Assembly (NCBI GenBank): GCA_022432975.1
Contig: CM039515.1
Location: 23,578,923-23,642,922 of the forward strand
Direction of reading: 5' to 3'
From: Begonia masoniana
Taxonomy: Eukaryota > Streptophyta > Magnoliopsida > Cucurbitales > Begoniaceae
DNA: 64,000 nucleotides
Below are positions 37,201 through 48,507 of this stretch, one piece after another. The position numbers and the translations under genes were made by a program. A model generated the notes under the pieces. It was given only the letters and a program-made list of their open reading frames with translations, searched no databases and was not told the DNA's origin. Numbering within the stretch: position 1 is the stretch's first letter; each line of letters opens with the position of its first letter.

Positions 37201-39678
37201 TCCAAAAAATTACCAAAATATCTTGTTGGCTTGCATGTTTTATGCTACTGGCCCATGTTTGCATTCCAATTATCAGGTGTTTCCAGAATCCCTTCTTGTC
37301 CAAATTCTGAAAGTGATGTTGAATGGTGATATGGAGGCGAGAGTTGGAGCACACCAGATATTTTCCATTCTCCTTCATCCAAATTTCAGTTCCTCTCACC
37401 AAGATATGGGATTATCTTACCAACCATCGGGATCGCACTCCACTACAGCATCTGCATCATCTTCGATTACAACTCTGCTTGAAAAGCTTCGGAGGGAGAA
37501 GAATAAGACCAATGTTGAAAAGCCTGGAGATAATAATATCCATGATGGTTTGAAAGAAAAGGCTGCTGGAGAAGAAGACTGGAAGCCGGGGCATTTCCAC
37601 AAAAGTTCTCCAACTTTTTACAAGTTTGATGCTATTATTGATCTGAAGGCTGGCTCAGCAAACATATTTGAGGGAGTAAGAAATGGTTGACTTGAAAATA
37701 TGTGCAATATTTATTTATTTATTTTTGTTTAGAAAACCGTAATTTGGGTGGTTTGTGAACAGGATCCTCTTGTCATGAAGCTTAGTGAGGATCAAATAGC
37801 ACAGTTGCTCTCTGCATTCTGGATACAAGCTAATTTGCCTGATAATTTGCCGTCAAATATTGAAGCTCTAGCTAATTCTTTCATTTTAACACTTATTTCT
37901 GCACGTATAAAGGTAAGTTGTCTATTTACCTGAAATATTTCATTTTTCTTTCTTCATGTGAAACTGTGTTAAAAGAAAAATCAACATGGATGTTTCAGAA
38001 TCCAAATAGCACCATCGGGATCCGATGTATTCAGCTTGCGCTGTCTCTCAGAAAGATATCTCTAGACTCTAATTATGGTATGAGTATGGACCATATTCTC
38101 AAGCTATTTTTCCTGCTTGTAAAATGACGTTGCTGATTTGAAAATCCGTCCTGTCGATTTGCAGGGGTATTGCCTCCTGCATGTCAGAGGTCCATCTTTT
38201 TATTATCAACAGGAATGTTGATGTTTGCTGCTAAGTTATATCAGATTCCTCATCTAAATCATCTGCTTAAGTCCTCAATTTCTTGGGATGTGAGTGTGCC
38301 TTTTGCTTACTGATGTCTAATAAACATTTTTATTTAGTTTCAAATGCTCACTTTATTTCATTTCTGCAAAGGGCCCAAGTTCTATTTGAAATCAACTTTT
38401 TGTCGTTATCAATTATAGGTTGATCCTTACTTGGGAATTAGTGATGATCTTCGAATATTTGTGAAGCCCAATGCAAATTCGATAGATTTTGGATCTGTTT
38501 CTGACAATATGCTGGCAATGTCGTTCCTTTCTGAGTTCCAGAGCAAAATTAGTGAGTCTGACAGTGTCATCATGGACATTTTGGCTCAAAATCTATCTGT
38601 TACTTTCGAGGTAAATTCTATCTATTCAACTGCGTTAATGTATATCATCTAAGTGTCATTTTGAATCCTTCCTTAAATTCTTGAATGTCTGTTCTGATTG
38701 TTTAGCTGGACAAAGATGATCTAGCTAAGCAACTGCAAGAGTCTTTCATACCTGATGAAGCTTTCTTGTTTGGCCCCCAATCCATGCTCGATTTTGACCA
38801 TAATCAAGCAGTTTCACTTTCCAAGGAGTCGTCCTCTTTAGATGGGGTAGGCTTTGTACTCTCAGTTCAATACCCAACTATATATTAAAATGGTGCTAAA
38901 AAATTTATATTCGTTTCTTTTTCTTCAGGAATTCCCCACTTTTTTGGTTGAGGATGATGCGACGAGTGAAGTATCTGTGGCTGATATGTCCCGGTTCATT
39001 CCTAAAGTTGCTCCATCCCCTTCTATTGCACGTATAATGAGCATCGGACAGCTTATGGAATCGGTAATTGCTCCCTTTCCTTTAATTTGCTCAAGTGCTT
39101 TTCTGCTTTATACACGGCTTCGATCTATGCCTTTAATAAACGTATTTGCATTTGGCTTATCAAATCTTTGGATACTCAATTCTACTCATGAAGCTTACCG
39201 AAGTTTAACTGTCTGATGACGGCAATAATCGAAACTTGTCAATTATTAATATGCTAAATGCGTGGTAATTAGTCTTGCTATAGTTAAAATAAAGTTGGGT
39301 TTTTTAGGCACTGGAGGTGGCTGGTTATGTAGCAGGAACATCTGTCTCTACTTCACCTCTCCCATTTAACACCATGGCTAGCCAGTGTGAGGCCCTAGGA
39401 GCAGGCGCTAGGACGAAGCTTACAAGCTGGCTGGCTCATGAAACCCACCATAGGGGAGCAGCTCCTCCGTCAATGGTTGAAATGGTTAATTCTTCCCTTG
39501 CCATTTTCTTATAATCTTGGTGATTTGATTGTTTTATTTGAGTATGATGAAAAAGATTATATGGGTTTTGCAGATGAAGAGTGGTGGTGGAAGGTTTGAG
39601 GGAGAGCAGCAATGGCGAGCAATGAGGCTGCCTCCTGCCAGTCCCTTCGACAACTTTCTTAAGGCAGCTGGGTGTTGA
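34219..39678 (+). CDS. EFR3-like protein, PI4-kinase alpha complex membrane anchor (complete, 19 coding exons)
   Basis: Spliced by eye from GT-AG sites: 34219-34353, 34620-34694, 34794-34909, 35079-35193, 35502-35630, 35716-35763, 35875-36062, 36203-36399, 36480-36763, 36845-36988, 37277-37675, 37763-37912, 37999-38077, 38165-38289, 38419-38610, 38706-38846, 38929-39063, 39308-39484, 39574-39678. Phases agree throughout and give 977 residues, the usual size of plant EFR3-like proteins. The N-terminus has Cys12, 16, 18 and 19 followed by a basic run (RSRSRQ), a palmitoylation-type anchor; helical ARM/HEAT-like repeats fill the body (for example VWAQICLQRMVEL), and the C-terminus is the conserved LPPASPFDNFLKAAG. 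Animal, yeast and plant EFR3 proteins hold PI4-kinase alpha at the plasma membrane to make PI4P. It converges with the NAS gene 279 bp away. Confidence 0.93.
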
Positions 39679-39957
39679 AGAAGAAGATGATTGTGGCCAG
39701 TCTTGTATTTTGTATTAGCACTTAGCTAGAACCTTTGATTTGAACTTAAATGGAATATTGGCACTATCTTAATTCCTCGTCATTGAATGGGCAGTTCTCT
39801 CTCTCTCCCCGATGCTGAGCATCTACAGTAGATTATTATATTTAGACTCTCAAAAAAACCAGAGAATGGGTGAAAGAGATGGACGATAACAATTTTGTTA
39901 CGAGCGATCACATGAATCTGTGTTATTTTAAGAAAGCCAGAACAGACACAATAGAGT
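39679..39957. promoter_or_regulatory. Shared 3' region of two convergent genes
   Basis: Only 279 bp separate the stop codons of the EFR3-like gene (+) and the nicotianamine synthase (-). Typical plant 3' UTRs (200-300 nt) would overlap here. ATGGAATATT near 39750 (+) and AATATAATAATC near 39835 read on the minus strand are AT-rich candidates for polyadenylation elements; no canonical AATAAA was found. Confidence 0.4.
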
Positions 39958-40902
39958 TTAAGAAAGCTGCTCCTCCATGGCTAATTCCTCCATTTTTGGA
40001 ATACCGAAGGTCTGCATTTCGGAGCACTTACAAGGCATTACCGTGGATTTGTTCCCCTGCTCATCAAATTGATCAACAGATATCGTCTTTTTCCTTGCAA
40101 TAATGACTGAATTTATAACCTCGTCAGTTGGGTGATACACGGACAGGATCTCAAACCCGCGAAGATCGGCAAATTCAACAACTGGGTACAGAAAAGCCCT
40201 TGCTCCATGGGCGCTTCGAACCATCAGATAAGCTCCAGGAGCCATAAACTTGCACAAATGGTCTACAACTTTAGCTTTCTCTTCCTTGTTCATACCAACT
40301 AAAGCAGCTAAAAACACGACTTGATACTCTTTCAAAGCATTGGTAACGTTCATTATATCAGCAGTGTGAAAAAACATTCTTTTTGACAAATCAGGATGAG
40401 ATGAAATCAAAGATAAAGCCTTTGAGTTGGCTAAAGGGTCGATATCATAGTTGTGAAAAATGGTGGAGGGGAGGTGATTAAGGGCTAAAACAATGGAGGT
40501 GAGAGGAAGTGATCCAGACCCAATAAAAGCAAGCTTTGAGGGTGGATTTTGGCAATGATCTGTAAGAATATTGAACTCAAGAAGGCTAAGTTTGAGGTAG
40601 TTGGGATAGTAAGGGAAAAGGTCGAGACTTTGAAGTGGGTTTTTAAAAGAGGCTAAGATGGTCGAGAAATGGCTTTCTAAAAGACCCTCAGCCTCAGCGC
40701 AGAGCCGAATGAGTTTGGCTCTGACTTGCTGAACCCTCGTGCAAAGTTTGCCTACATCAACAGGGCTTGGCTGCATGCAAGTCAGCACCAGCTGGGTGAA
40801 GAGTATGTCGACATTTTTGCAAGGTTTGAGGTTCTCCAGGTTTGAGATTTGGTCGTACATTTCGCAGACTTTGCGTACCAAAGGCTCTTCTTGGCAAACC
40901 AT
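39958..40902 (-). CDS. NAS: Nicotianamine synthase, full length
   Basis: Intronless, 314 residues, close to the usual plant length of about 320. The enzyme condenses three S-adenosylmethionine aminocarboxypropyl groups into nicotianamine, a metal chelator for Fe, Zn, Cu and Ni movement. Family hallmarks: ISNLENLKP (about 19-27), AEGLLESHFS (about 70-79), FPYYPNYLKLSLLEFN, KLAFIGSGSLPLTSIVLA (SAM-binding), FHNYDIDPLAN, VVFLAALVGM, LMVRSAHGARAFLYPVV and HPTDEVINSVIIARK. A C-terminal extension of about 43 residues follows, including VMPCKCSEMQ. The SAM loop has Ser where most plant NAS have Pro (GSGPLPLTS). A TATA-like CTTAAATAAG lies about 55-65 bp upstream. Confidence 0.96.
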   Translation of the reverse strand: MVCQEEPLVRKVCEMYDQISNLENLKPCKNVDILFTQLVLTCMQPSPVDVGKLCTRVQQVRAKLIRLCAEAEGLLESHFSTILASFKNPLQSLDLFPYYPNYLKLSLLEFNILTDHCQNPPSKLAFIGSGSLPLTSIVLALNHLPSTIFHNYDIDPLANSKALSLISSHPDLSKRMFFHTADIMNVTNALKEYQVVFLAALVGMNKEEKAKVVDHLCKFMAPGAYLMVRSAHGARAFLYPVVEFADLRGFEILSVYHPTDEVINSVIIARKKTISVDQFDEQGNKSTVMPCKCSEMQTFGIPKMEELAMEEQLS

Positions 40903-40956
40903 GTCGACACTATGAGGTAATTGGGGAGGATGAGGCTGATAAGCTCAAGAGGAAGG

Positions 40957-40966
40957 CTTATTTAAG
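40957..40966 (-). promoter_or_regulatory. TATA-like box of the full-length NAS gene
   Basis: CTTAAATAAG on the minus strand, 55-64 bp before the start codon. This is a plausible distance for a short 5' leader, but it is a weak motif in AT-rich sequence. Confidence 0.35.
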
Positions 40967-41591
40967 GACATTTGTGGCCTATGGGTGGGGTCTACTCTAG
41001 GTTTTCCTTGTTATATATTTTCATATTCTTCTTCTCTTTTTCATTTGCAGAAGCCAAAAAGAACAAACCCATTTTACCAAATCAAATATCTCCATTTACG
41101 TGCATTTTAAGCCACTTGAATCCTCTCCAGGTTTATCATGCCATTCTGAAGATTTCAGCACTCTTCGGCTCCATAATCTTGGAGAAAACAAATGGGTAAC
41201 TTCTTTTCTTCCATTACTCTCATGGGTTTTGTCCCACAACAAAAAAAAATTACAAAGTTTTCATCTTTTGAGTAGAATATATAAGACTTTTTTTACGGAG
41301 GATGTATAGAGTTAAGATCCTAAATCCTTAGTTTTGCCAAAAAAAAGTCAATTAATATCATTGTAGATGCTGATCATAAAAGAAGTAGAAAGTCTGACAA
41401 GCAGATTTAAGTTTTCATTTGGACACTTAAATCTCAAAATACAGTAATATCCATGATGCATATTAAATTGGTAATTACCAATTTGAATGTTACAAACTAC
41501 GAGGATAATTTGAAACAGCCTTAAAATAAACACTTTAACAACTAAAAACTTAAACTATTCAAAAACAAAAACAAATTAAATCATTGTGGGT

Positions 41592-42052
41592 GGTCGATCA
41601 CCTCCCATTCTGTATTTATGCCCAGAACGGAGGTCCCTTCCCTGAAACGGCTTCTCGTTTCATGTCTTTCCTATTTCAGGGGGGTCCTCGGGAACCGGAG
41701 GTCCCCGTCCTGGAACGACCTCCTGTTTCATGCCTCCTCATTTTAGAAGATGGTCAGGAACAAGAGAGTCTCCGTCTCGGATCTAGGCTCCGTTCTCAAG
41801 CGTAATATTTTAAAAACGGGTCCTTTTGGAGCAGGAACCTCCCATTTTGTTCTCTAATTTTTGGGGGGTGAGAACGGGGGGTCACCACCCCATATCTGGG
41901 CTCCGTTCTCAAACATAATGTTTAAGAACGTGGTCACCAAACCAGATCGGTGTGCTGTTCTCAGTCTTAATTTTGAGAACGGGAGATCGTTGCCCCAGAA
42001 CGGAGAGCTGATCCTTGACAATATATAAATTTAGAATAAAAGGTGATCGACC
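41592..42052. mobile_element. Small foldback element, probably a non-autonomous MULE relative
   Basis: Inverted ends: GGTCGATCACC at 41592-41602 and GGTGATCGACC at 42042-42052, with further arm similarity (ATTCTGTATTTA versus ATTCTAAATTTA). The inside repeats GAACGG, CCGTTCTC and GAGAACGGG motifs many times, as do the terminal repeats of the MULE at 55096-58732. I see no target duplication and no coding sequence. Confidence 0.55.
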
Positions 42053-44856
42053 CTGTCAGAGTTTGATTTGTTATAATTTTTATTGTTTAAGTTTTAAGTT
42101 ATTAGAGTTTTTAATTTAGATAGTCTTTGAAATTAACTCTATATTTTAGTATTTAATTACCCTATTAAATTTCTTTAAAGAACGATTTCGTGTTCGATGG
42201 GTAAATAGTGCCCTCGTTAGCAGTAGACTTCGACAAGATTTATGAAAAAAAAGTAGCAAAGGTCAAGAATAGTTTGAGAACCTCAATCATGGATGTTGTA
42301 AACGATGATGAGAAAGATACGATTTTCAGTTGCGTTCACACTGAGTTAGATTCTCTTCGTTCGTCGTTTCCCACCAGTGATTGTCTATTTTCATCATCAT
42401 TTTGCATGAACCAGTGATTGTCGAATAAGGTTCTTGATCGGCGCTTATATGCTTAGAATCGTATGAGGAATGACCTTTAGACTTAGCAAAACTGGCTCTC
42501 CAGTCTCCACCATGAATTATTATATCTCTGGTTGACAATTTTGTTTTGCTCGTTTGCTTGCCCCTCTAGATGACCATGACAGTGACTTTACCTGTCCGTT
42601 CATTTGCTTTTACTTTCTTTGATTTGAGCAAGTTTTTCAAGAAAGCGACTTTCGTTTGATTTTATTTGATTTGCGTAAGTTTCTCAGCTCGAGTTGGGTT
42701 AAAACCCCAGAATGTATTTGCAGTTGGGCCATCACGGTCGTAAACAGATAGATAGATTGATCCATACGTTGCTGGTTGCAGACATGGAAAGCTATGGCGT
42801 TGGTTCGTTTTGGACACTTTCAATGTCATGAACAGCGACTAAATGCGAATACTGGGGCTTCCATATTCGACTCAGAAACCATTTTTGTTTCTTGATCTAA
42901 AATGATAATATAATAAAAGATGATCACGATGAGATGTGAAGCGTCAATTTGATAATAAAGGCATGCATAAGGTAAGATCAGTGTCAGTGGGTTATGGTCC
43001 ATGACAGGAGGGTTGGCTGTGAGTGAAGAGAGACCCTCTTTTTTTTGGCCATTTCTTCGATGTGGTGTGTGGAAGCCACACTTCTCAATCTGCCCCTTCG
43101 ATTATTGTGAAGTCAAATATGATTCAAAATCTTTTTTTATTGTGAGTGCTAAGTTCATACTAGTACGTGTGCACAATCTCAAATTGTTTGAGAGAGTGAA
43201 AATTAAGTGGTTTATAAGTAAAGTTTCACTTTTTATTTAGTACAACGCGCTTTGGGCTAAACTCAATAATAAATTTGTACAAATTTTGGTTCAAAGTGGA
43301 CAATATTAAAGACTCCACGTTCATTCTCTTCTTTTTTTTTGTTTCTAGGTCTCCCCAAGCTCTCGTTTTTCTCCGTTAATTTGTCAACTTGAGCTTTGTT
43401 TCAATCCATTTTGTCCAGTTTGTGAAGAAGACATTAGTTACGGTCCCTCTCAAAAATGACATCGAAGAAACTTGCAAGAAAGTGGAAGTGAAATACGTGG
43501 CAAACTGAAACATCATAGTCATAATTCATCATGAATTCGTGCGTGATCGACGTGGAAAGTTTTTTAATTCGTGTGATGGGTGTGCAATGAAGAAGATAGG
43601 GTTTAAGGCAGAAACAAAAAATTTAAAGAAATAATTGATTTATTTGAACGAAAGAAACCATTGATTTCTCAATGTAAAACCATTGGGTAATGCGACAATA
43701 CGGAGAATATATAGAAGAGACATGTCAGAACAAACAAAGCAGCATGTCCCTTCAACCCGCCTCTCTCCCTGTAACCCTCAATGTAAAACCTCAATTACAC
43801 AGTCTAATATTAGCAGATACAGAAACCTACACCGCGGTATCTAGTTAACGCAAAACGGTGGCAGTAAAAGAAAGCAGCCACAAAAACAAAACACCTTGAG
43901 CTCATGGTTCCTAGATCAAAGGCTTGGAGTTTTTAGTTCTCAAACAAATACCGTAGATGATAGAACAAAATTATAGTGATAAAAAAATGCATAATAGAGC
44001 AGCTCAAGAAGGAAATCGAATATATAGAGATCACTAGCGGCAATAAGTGACCAAACAAAAAAGGCTGTAAACAAGTTTCTCAATCAACTAAGGGATGATG
44101 AGAGAAAGACGAATAAGAAATAACACATGCAATTCGAAGATTAATACAGGTTGGTTTTGAAAAATTAAGATCAGTTATGCGATGTCACACAGGGTGTTTT
44201 GTGTGACACTGATAATTAACGCAATGATGGACAATATAAATATGTGGAAATAAATGAGACAGGAGGTTGATAACGCAGTTCGACAATCAGTCTACGTCTG
44301 CGGGGCCACGCTCAGATATAAAAACATTTCACAAGTTTACAAAATTACAAGACAATCGAACTTATACAAATAAAGACTCTCTCTTAACTTTGTCGCCGCC
44401 TCTTCCTAACTTTCCAATTAAACTGTTTTGTGAGCTCCCCTCGACTTAAAATCGATCTCTCCCGAGATCTAGAAAACAACAAGATCCCCTTGTTGTTAAC
44501 AACTCCTCCCGTAATCCATGTTATGACAAGATCCTTTTGCCCGCGATCAAAATGACAAGCTCCCCTTGTCGATAAACAGAACTCCTCCAGAGTTCGAATG
44601 CAGCCTCCTCCCGAGATTGAGCTTCAATGAAGAATAAGGAAGATTGCCTCCTACGACACTGTCTATAACACCAGGGCGTTGTCTTCAGACGCAATAAATC
44701 AACACACTCCAATAATCGATGAATTCCACAATATAAGAAGAGTGTAAAACAATCACCAACCTATAAGCAGAAGCGTAGGGAGAAAAAAAAAAGCGACGGC
44801 TTGCAAAACGAAGAAAAACTTCTCTCGTGAATAATCAAAAATCTGTCAGTTGTTTC
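42053..44856. other. Intergenic sequence, no recognised gene
   Basis: Mostly AT-rich. A short plus-strand reading at 42208-42417 has no recognisable domain. A GTCACAC...GTGTGAC hairpin lies at 44183-44212, followed by an LTR- or TE-like stretch (CAGTTCGACAATCAGTCTAC, near 44276), so unclassified transposon remnants are likely. The right end is the GTTTC target duplication of the Sirevirus. Confidence 0.4.
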
Positions 44857-46121
44857 TGTAGGACCGTGATTGTCTAAGAGAGGGGGGAGGGGGTGAATTA
44901 GAAAATCATCGCCTAATTGTATATTTAAATCTTGATTATCTCTATCAGGTTAATCACTTAACTTTATTAATTTATTTGTTTATAATCATAATAAACACAA
45001 ACAAAATGAAAATAAAGAGTAGAGATAGAGAAATTAACACCGAGAGTTTTTTTGTGGTTCGGCCAATCTTGCTTACGTCCACGCTTCAAGGTTTTTCCCC
45101 ATGAAGATCCTTAACTTCTCATCAACGAGATTTCTTAATCGAACTTCACGGGCGTCGATCTACTGCCTTACAATTCTGGATTGAACTTCATGGGCGTCAA
45201 TCCACTGCCTTCAGTTTTTGTTTTACAAGTTTGAATAGTATAGCATAGAACTACACTCTCTCAAAAGCTAAATCACAAGTTTAAGAGTAGAGAAGTGTAG
45301 AGTATATAAGAGTATTACAGGAGTATGAGCTCGTGAGAGTTGTGAGGAAAGATTAATCAAATTCGCAAAAGTTCTTCTCTCGAGTTACAGTTCTTCTTTT
45401 TATACTGGTGTCTGTAATCAGCTTCTCATTCAGAAGACTCCTTGTTTCTGTTCAAAAATATGACCGTTGGAGAGCATCCGTACACAGAAAACTAGCCGTT
45501 GAGTTCTGGAGTCGCTATCACTCGTGGCGGAAGACTTCTTGATTCGGAAGACGTTGATCTTTAAGAAGCATTCTTATATTGGACGACTCATGATTCGAAT
45601 GATGTTATCTATTTGGACGAAATCTTGATTCGGTTGATGTTATTCATTTGGACGACTTCTGTCTTTAGTATCTAGTCGATATTGTTTTCGGATGACTGTA
45701 AGTCTGGACTATGTTGATTTCAATAGACTTTAAATCTGGACGACGTTGATTTCGAACGACTTTAGAATCTGGACGACAAAGCTTTCTGTTGTCTTCTAAG
45801 TCTGGACGACAAAGCTTTCGGACGACGTCAGAATCGGTAGACTTCTAAGTCTGGACGACGTAGTTTCCAAGGACGACTTCAGTCGATAATCTTTAAGTCT
45901 GCTTTGATTCGGTCGATGTTCTTTTTCCATTTTGTATGCACCAGACTCGACTACCAACACTTAACCAAATTCATAACACAATACCCTTTTTAAAGGGCAT
46001 TCCCAAACAGATACTACAAATCTTAATATCTTTTATTTCTTATAATCATTTTATATTTATATATTTCACATTAATCATTATCATAAAAAATATAGTTACT
46101 TAAACATATTTTAAGCTAACA
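44857..46121 (-). mobile_element. 3' LTR of the Sirevirus (1,265 bp)
   Basis: TGTAGGACCGTGATTG...TTTTAAGCTAACA. It is 193 bp longer than the other LTR, almost entirely from a block of degenerate TCTGGACGAC / TTGATTTCGGACGAC repeats at about 45530-45780. Confidence 0.92.
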
Positions 46122-46137
46122 ATCTCCCCCTTCTTGA
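46122..46137 (-). other. Polypurine tract of the Sirevirus
   Basis: Minus strand AAGAAGGGGGAGAT lies directly before the 3' LTR start TGTTAGC. It primes plus-strand synthesis. Confidence 0.82.
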
Positions 46138-46393
46138 TGATGGCAAATACAAAATGATTAAGTATATTCTCCCCAGAATAAGCTCAACATAATCTCCCTA
46201 ACTCCCCTGTACTCTATGCATGCAACCAAAAAACAATCTTCATCATCCACATATTTATCTCCCCCTTTGACATTATCAAAAAAAAAAAAAAAACAGTGTA
46301 AGGGCAGTCAACACAACACAAGTGGAGAAAAAAATGTGACATAAATGAATATCCGAATGAAGTCTAAATATACAGAGTAAAAAAAATATATCA

Positions 46394-48422
46394 TCAGATC
46401 TCAAGAGAAGAGTGAGTCCCCCAGCCCATGAGAGCCCCTAGTTGATTAAGGAAATTATCCTGATCAGGAGGGGATTCCGCCTGATGATTGAGCTCCTCAA
46501 CAAGAGCAACTTCAACTGCAATAGAAGGGGTAGTGGCTGGAGGGGGATCTGAAGCGACACCGGGCTGATAACCACTCAGAGCAGGAACACTCATTGGCTC
46601 AGAAGTCTCTCCACCGGCTTCCAAATCCTTAGCCCCATGAGAGGGCTCACCATCACTCTTAGTCAAAAGGATACTGAGATCACCAACATGAGTGATGACT
46701 CGGTCAGATTCGCGCTGCAATTGTGCTCCAAAAAGATTTGAATGAAATCTAACGGAAGAGATAACATCATCAATGATTTTACTATGCTCTAATTCTGCTT
46801 GATTAAGACGAGTGTGGAGACCGTGAATGGCAACCGCAAGATGATCATGCCGAGTGAGGGTGGAGGCTTTGAGATGTTCTAGTCGGGAGAGGACATAAGC
46901 TTCAAACTGATCTTGTCTGGATAGATACATGGACTAAAAGGACTCAAGACCAATTCCAAGGCTTGCAATACTCGCCTGAAGGTCATTAAAGTGCTCCTCA
47001 GAAATAGAATTTCTCACTGGAGGAGTGAGGCGACCTTTAGTGCGAAGAGGAACACGAGTTGGAAAAGTAGGCACTGGAGTTGGAGAGGGAGCAGGAATTG
47101 GATTGGTGGGGAGTGGAAGTGTAGCTGCTGGAACTTCCGGAGGATCAAGCAAAAAATTTTGACCACCAAAGTCCTCTGGAACTGATAGGACAAAGTCAGA
47201 AAGAGTTAGAGGAGCGGAAAGGAGAGTTCCTTGAAGCAGAGGAGGATCCAAGGAAGGAATATAGGACTCTTCCTGAGGAGAAGACTCCTCTTCTTCATCC
47301 TCCATCAAAATCATTATGCGCCTATTCCGAGATTCTTTGTTAACTAAGGTACCTTGCCGATTTCTTTCAATCCCCATTCTCAGCAAGGTGGAGGCAGAGA
47401 AAAGATCGGTGTTCTTTAGCAATATTGGCTCGTTTTCAGCCGGTATCTGAACACCAAATCAAAGGAAGATCTTCATCAACAGAAGATTATAGGGAAAAGA
47501 TTTGAAAGCCGTCTTGACAAATTAGAGCATTCTTTTCAGAATTATGTAACCAATATGAAATGGTTCTTTACGAAAGAACCTAGAAAGAATGACAAGATCC
47601 ATTCCACTGATATGGTCACGATGTCCATCTCTTGGGAGGATGTTGTAGTTGACCATGAGATGGAAGACTCTGGCTCTGATGTTCAAATTCTTGCCTTTGA
47701 TTTTTTTAAAGAGGAATTGTTTGGATCCTTGGACAACATTTTGGCTAAAGTCTCTTCCACTGGCGTTCCAACAAAAGGAGGGATTGTTTCAAAGAATTTA
47801 GGCTTATCGTTCAGGAACTCACAATTAAGGATTTCATGGACCTTTTCCTGAGTCAGCTCTATGTGTCTTCCATACACATAGCTGCGGATGACAAGTGGAG
47901 AGGAAGTGTGCTCTAAATTAGCATAAAACATCTGAATTGGGGTTTCACAATAGGAGGTGCCTAATTCAAATAGACCTAACAATCTCATAGCTCGAAGGGA
48001 CTGCTCCATATGCAAGCCAGAAAGATCCTTAAATATTACACCTCTACTTCGAATAAGTGGTTTCTTTTCAAACTCATTAAAGTACTTATGAAGTGCGGCC
48101 TCATTGACAAATTGATGTGTAGGCCATTGTAGAGGAGGTGGTTGTGCGACAGGTTCAGAATCTACAGGTTGTGTAGTCTTCTGCTTTTTCCTTGAGAAAG
48201 TTAAAGTGACGTTTGAGGATGATTCCATTTAGCAGATTTGAGATTCGGAAAAGGACTAGTGACGAGAATAGGCGACGAAGAGTTGAGAGAAGATGAAAGG
48301 ATTTTGAAAGGTTTTTCGTGCTCGGTAGAGAGGTAGGGTTTCTGTAATCTGAAGGCAGATTTAAAGGAGTTATGAACAGACATCGACTGATTTGGACCTC
48401 GACCGTTTCCTATATCGTCCAC
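46394..48422 (-). pseudogene. Third open region of the Sirevirus (env-like position)
   Basis: Three broken stretches between RNase H and the 3' LTR: 47683-48228 (181 residues), 46934-47422 and 46394-46930, with a small possible start region to 48422. The first resembles the plant transposon-associated domain often found downstream of pol in Sireviruses (segments ALHKYFNEFEKKPLIRSRG and HIELTQEKVHEILNCEF). The second is proline-rich (PIPAPSPTPVPTFP); the third is helical and may form a coiled coil. This place is called env-like in the literature by position, but I see no clear signal peptide or membrane anchor. Function unknown. Confidence 0.7.
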
Positions 48423-48507
48423 TTCATAAAGTTACGTGGTCGATGTATTTCATAATACCTCAATCAAGAGAGATATAAGTTTAATGCTAGCCCATAACGT
48501 CGACCGT

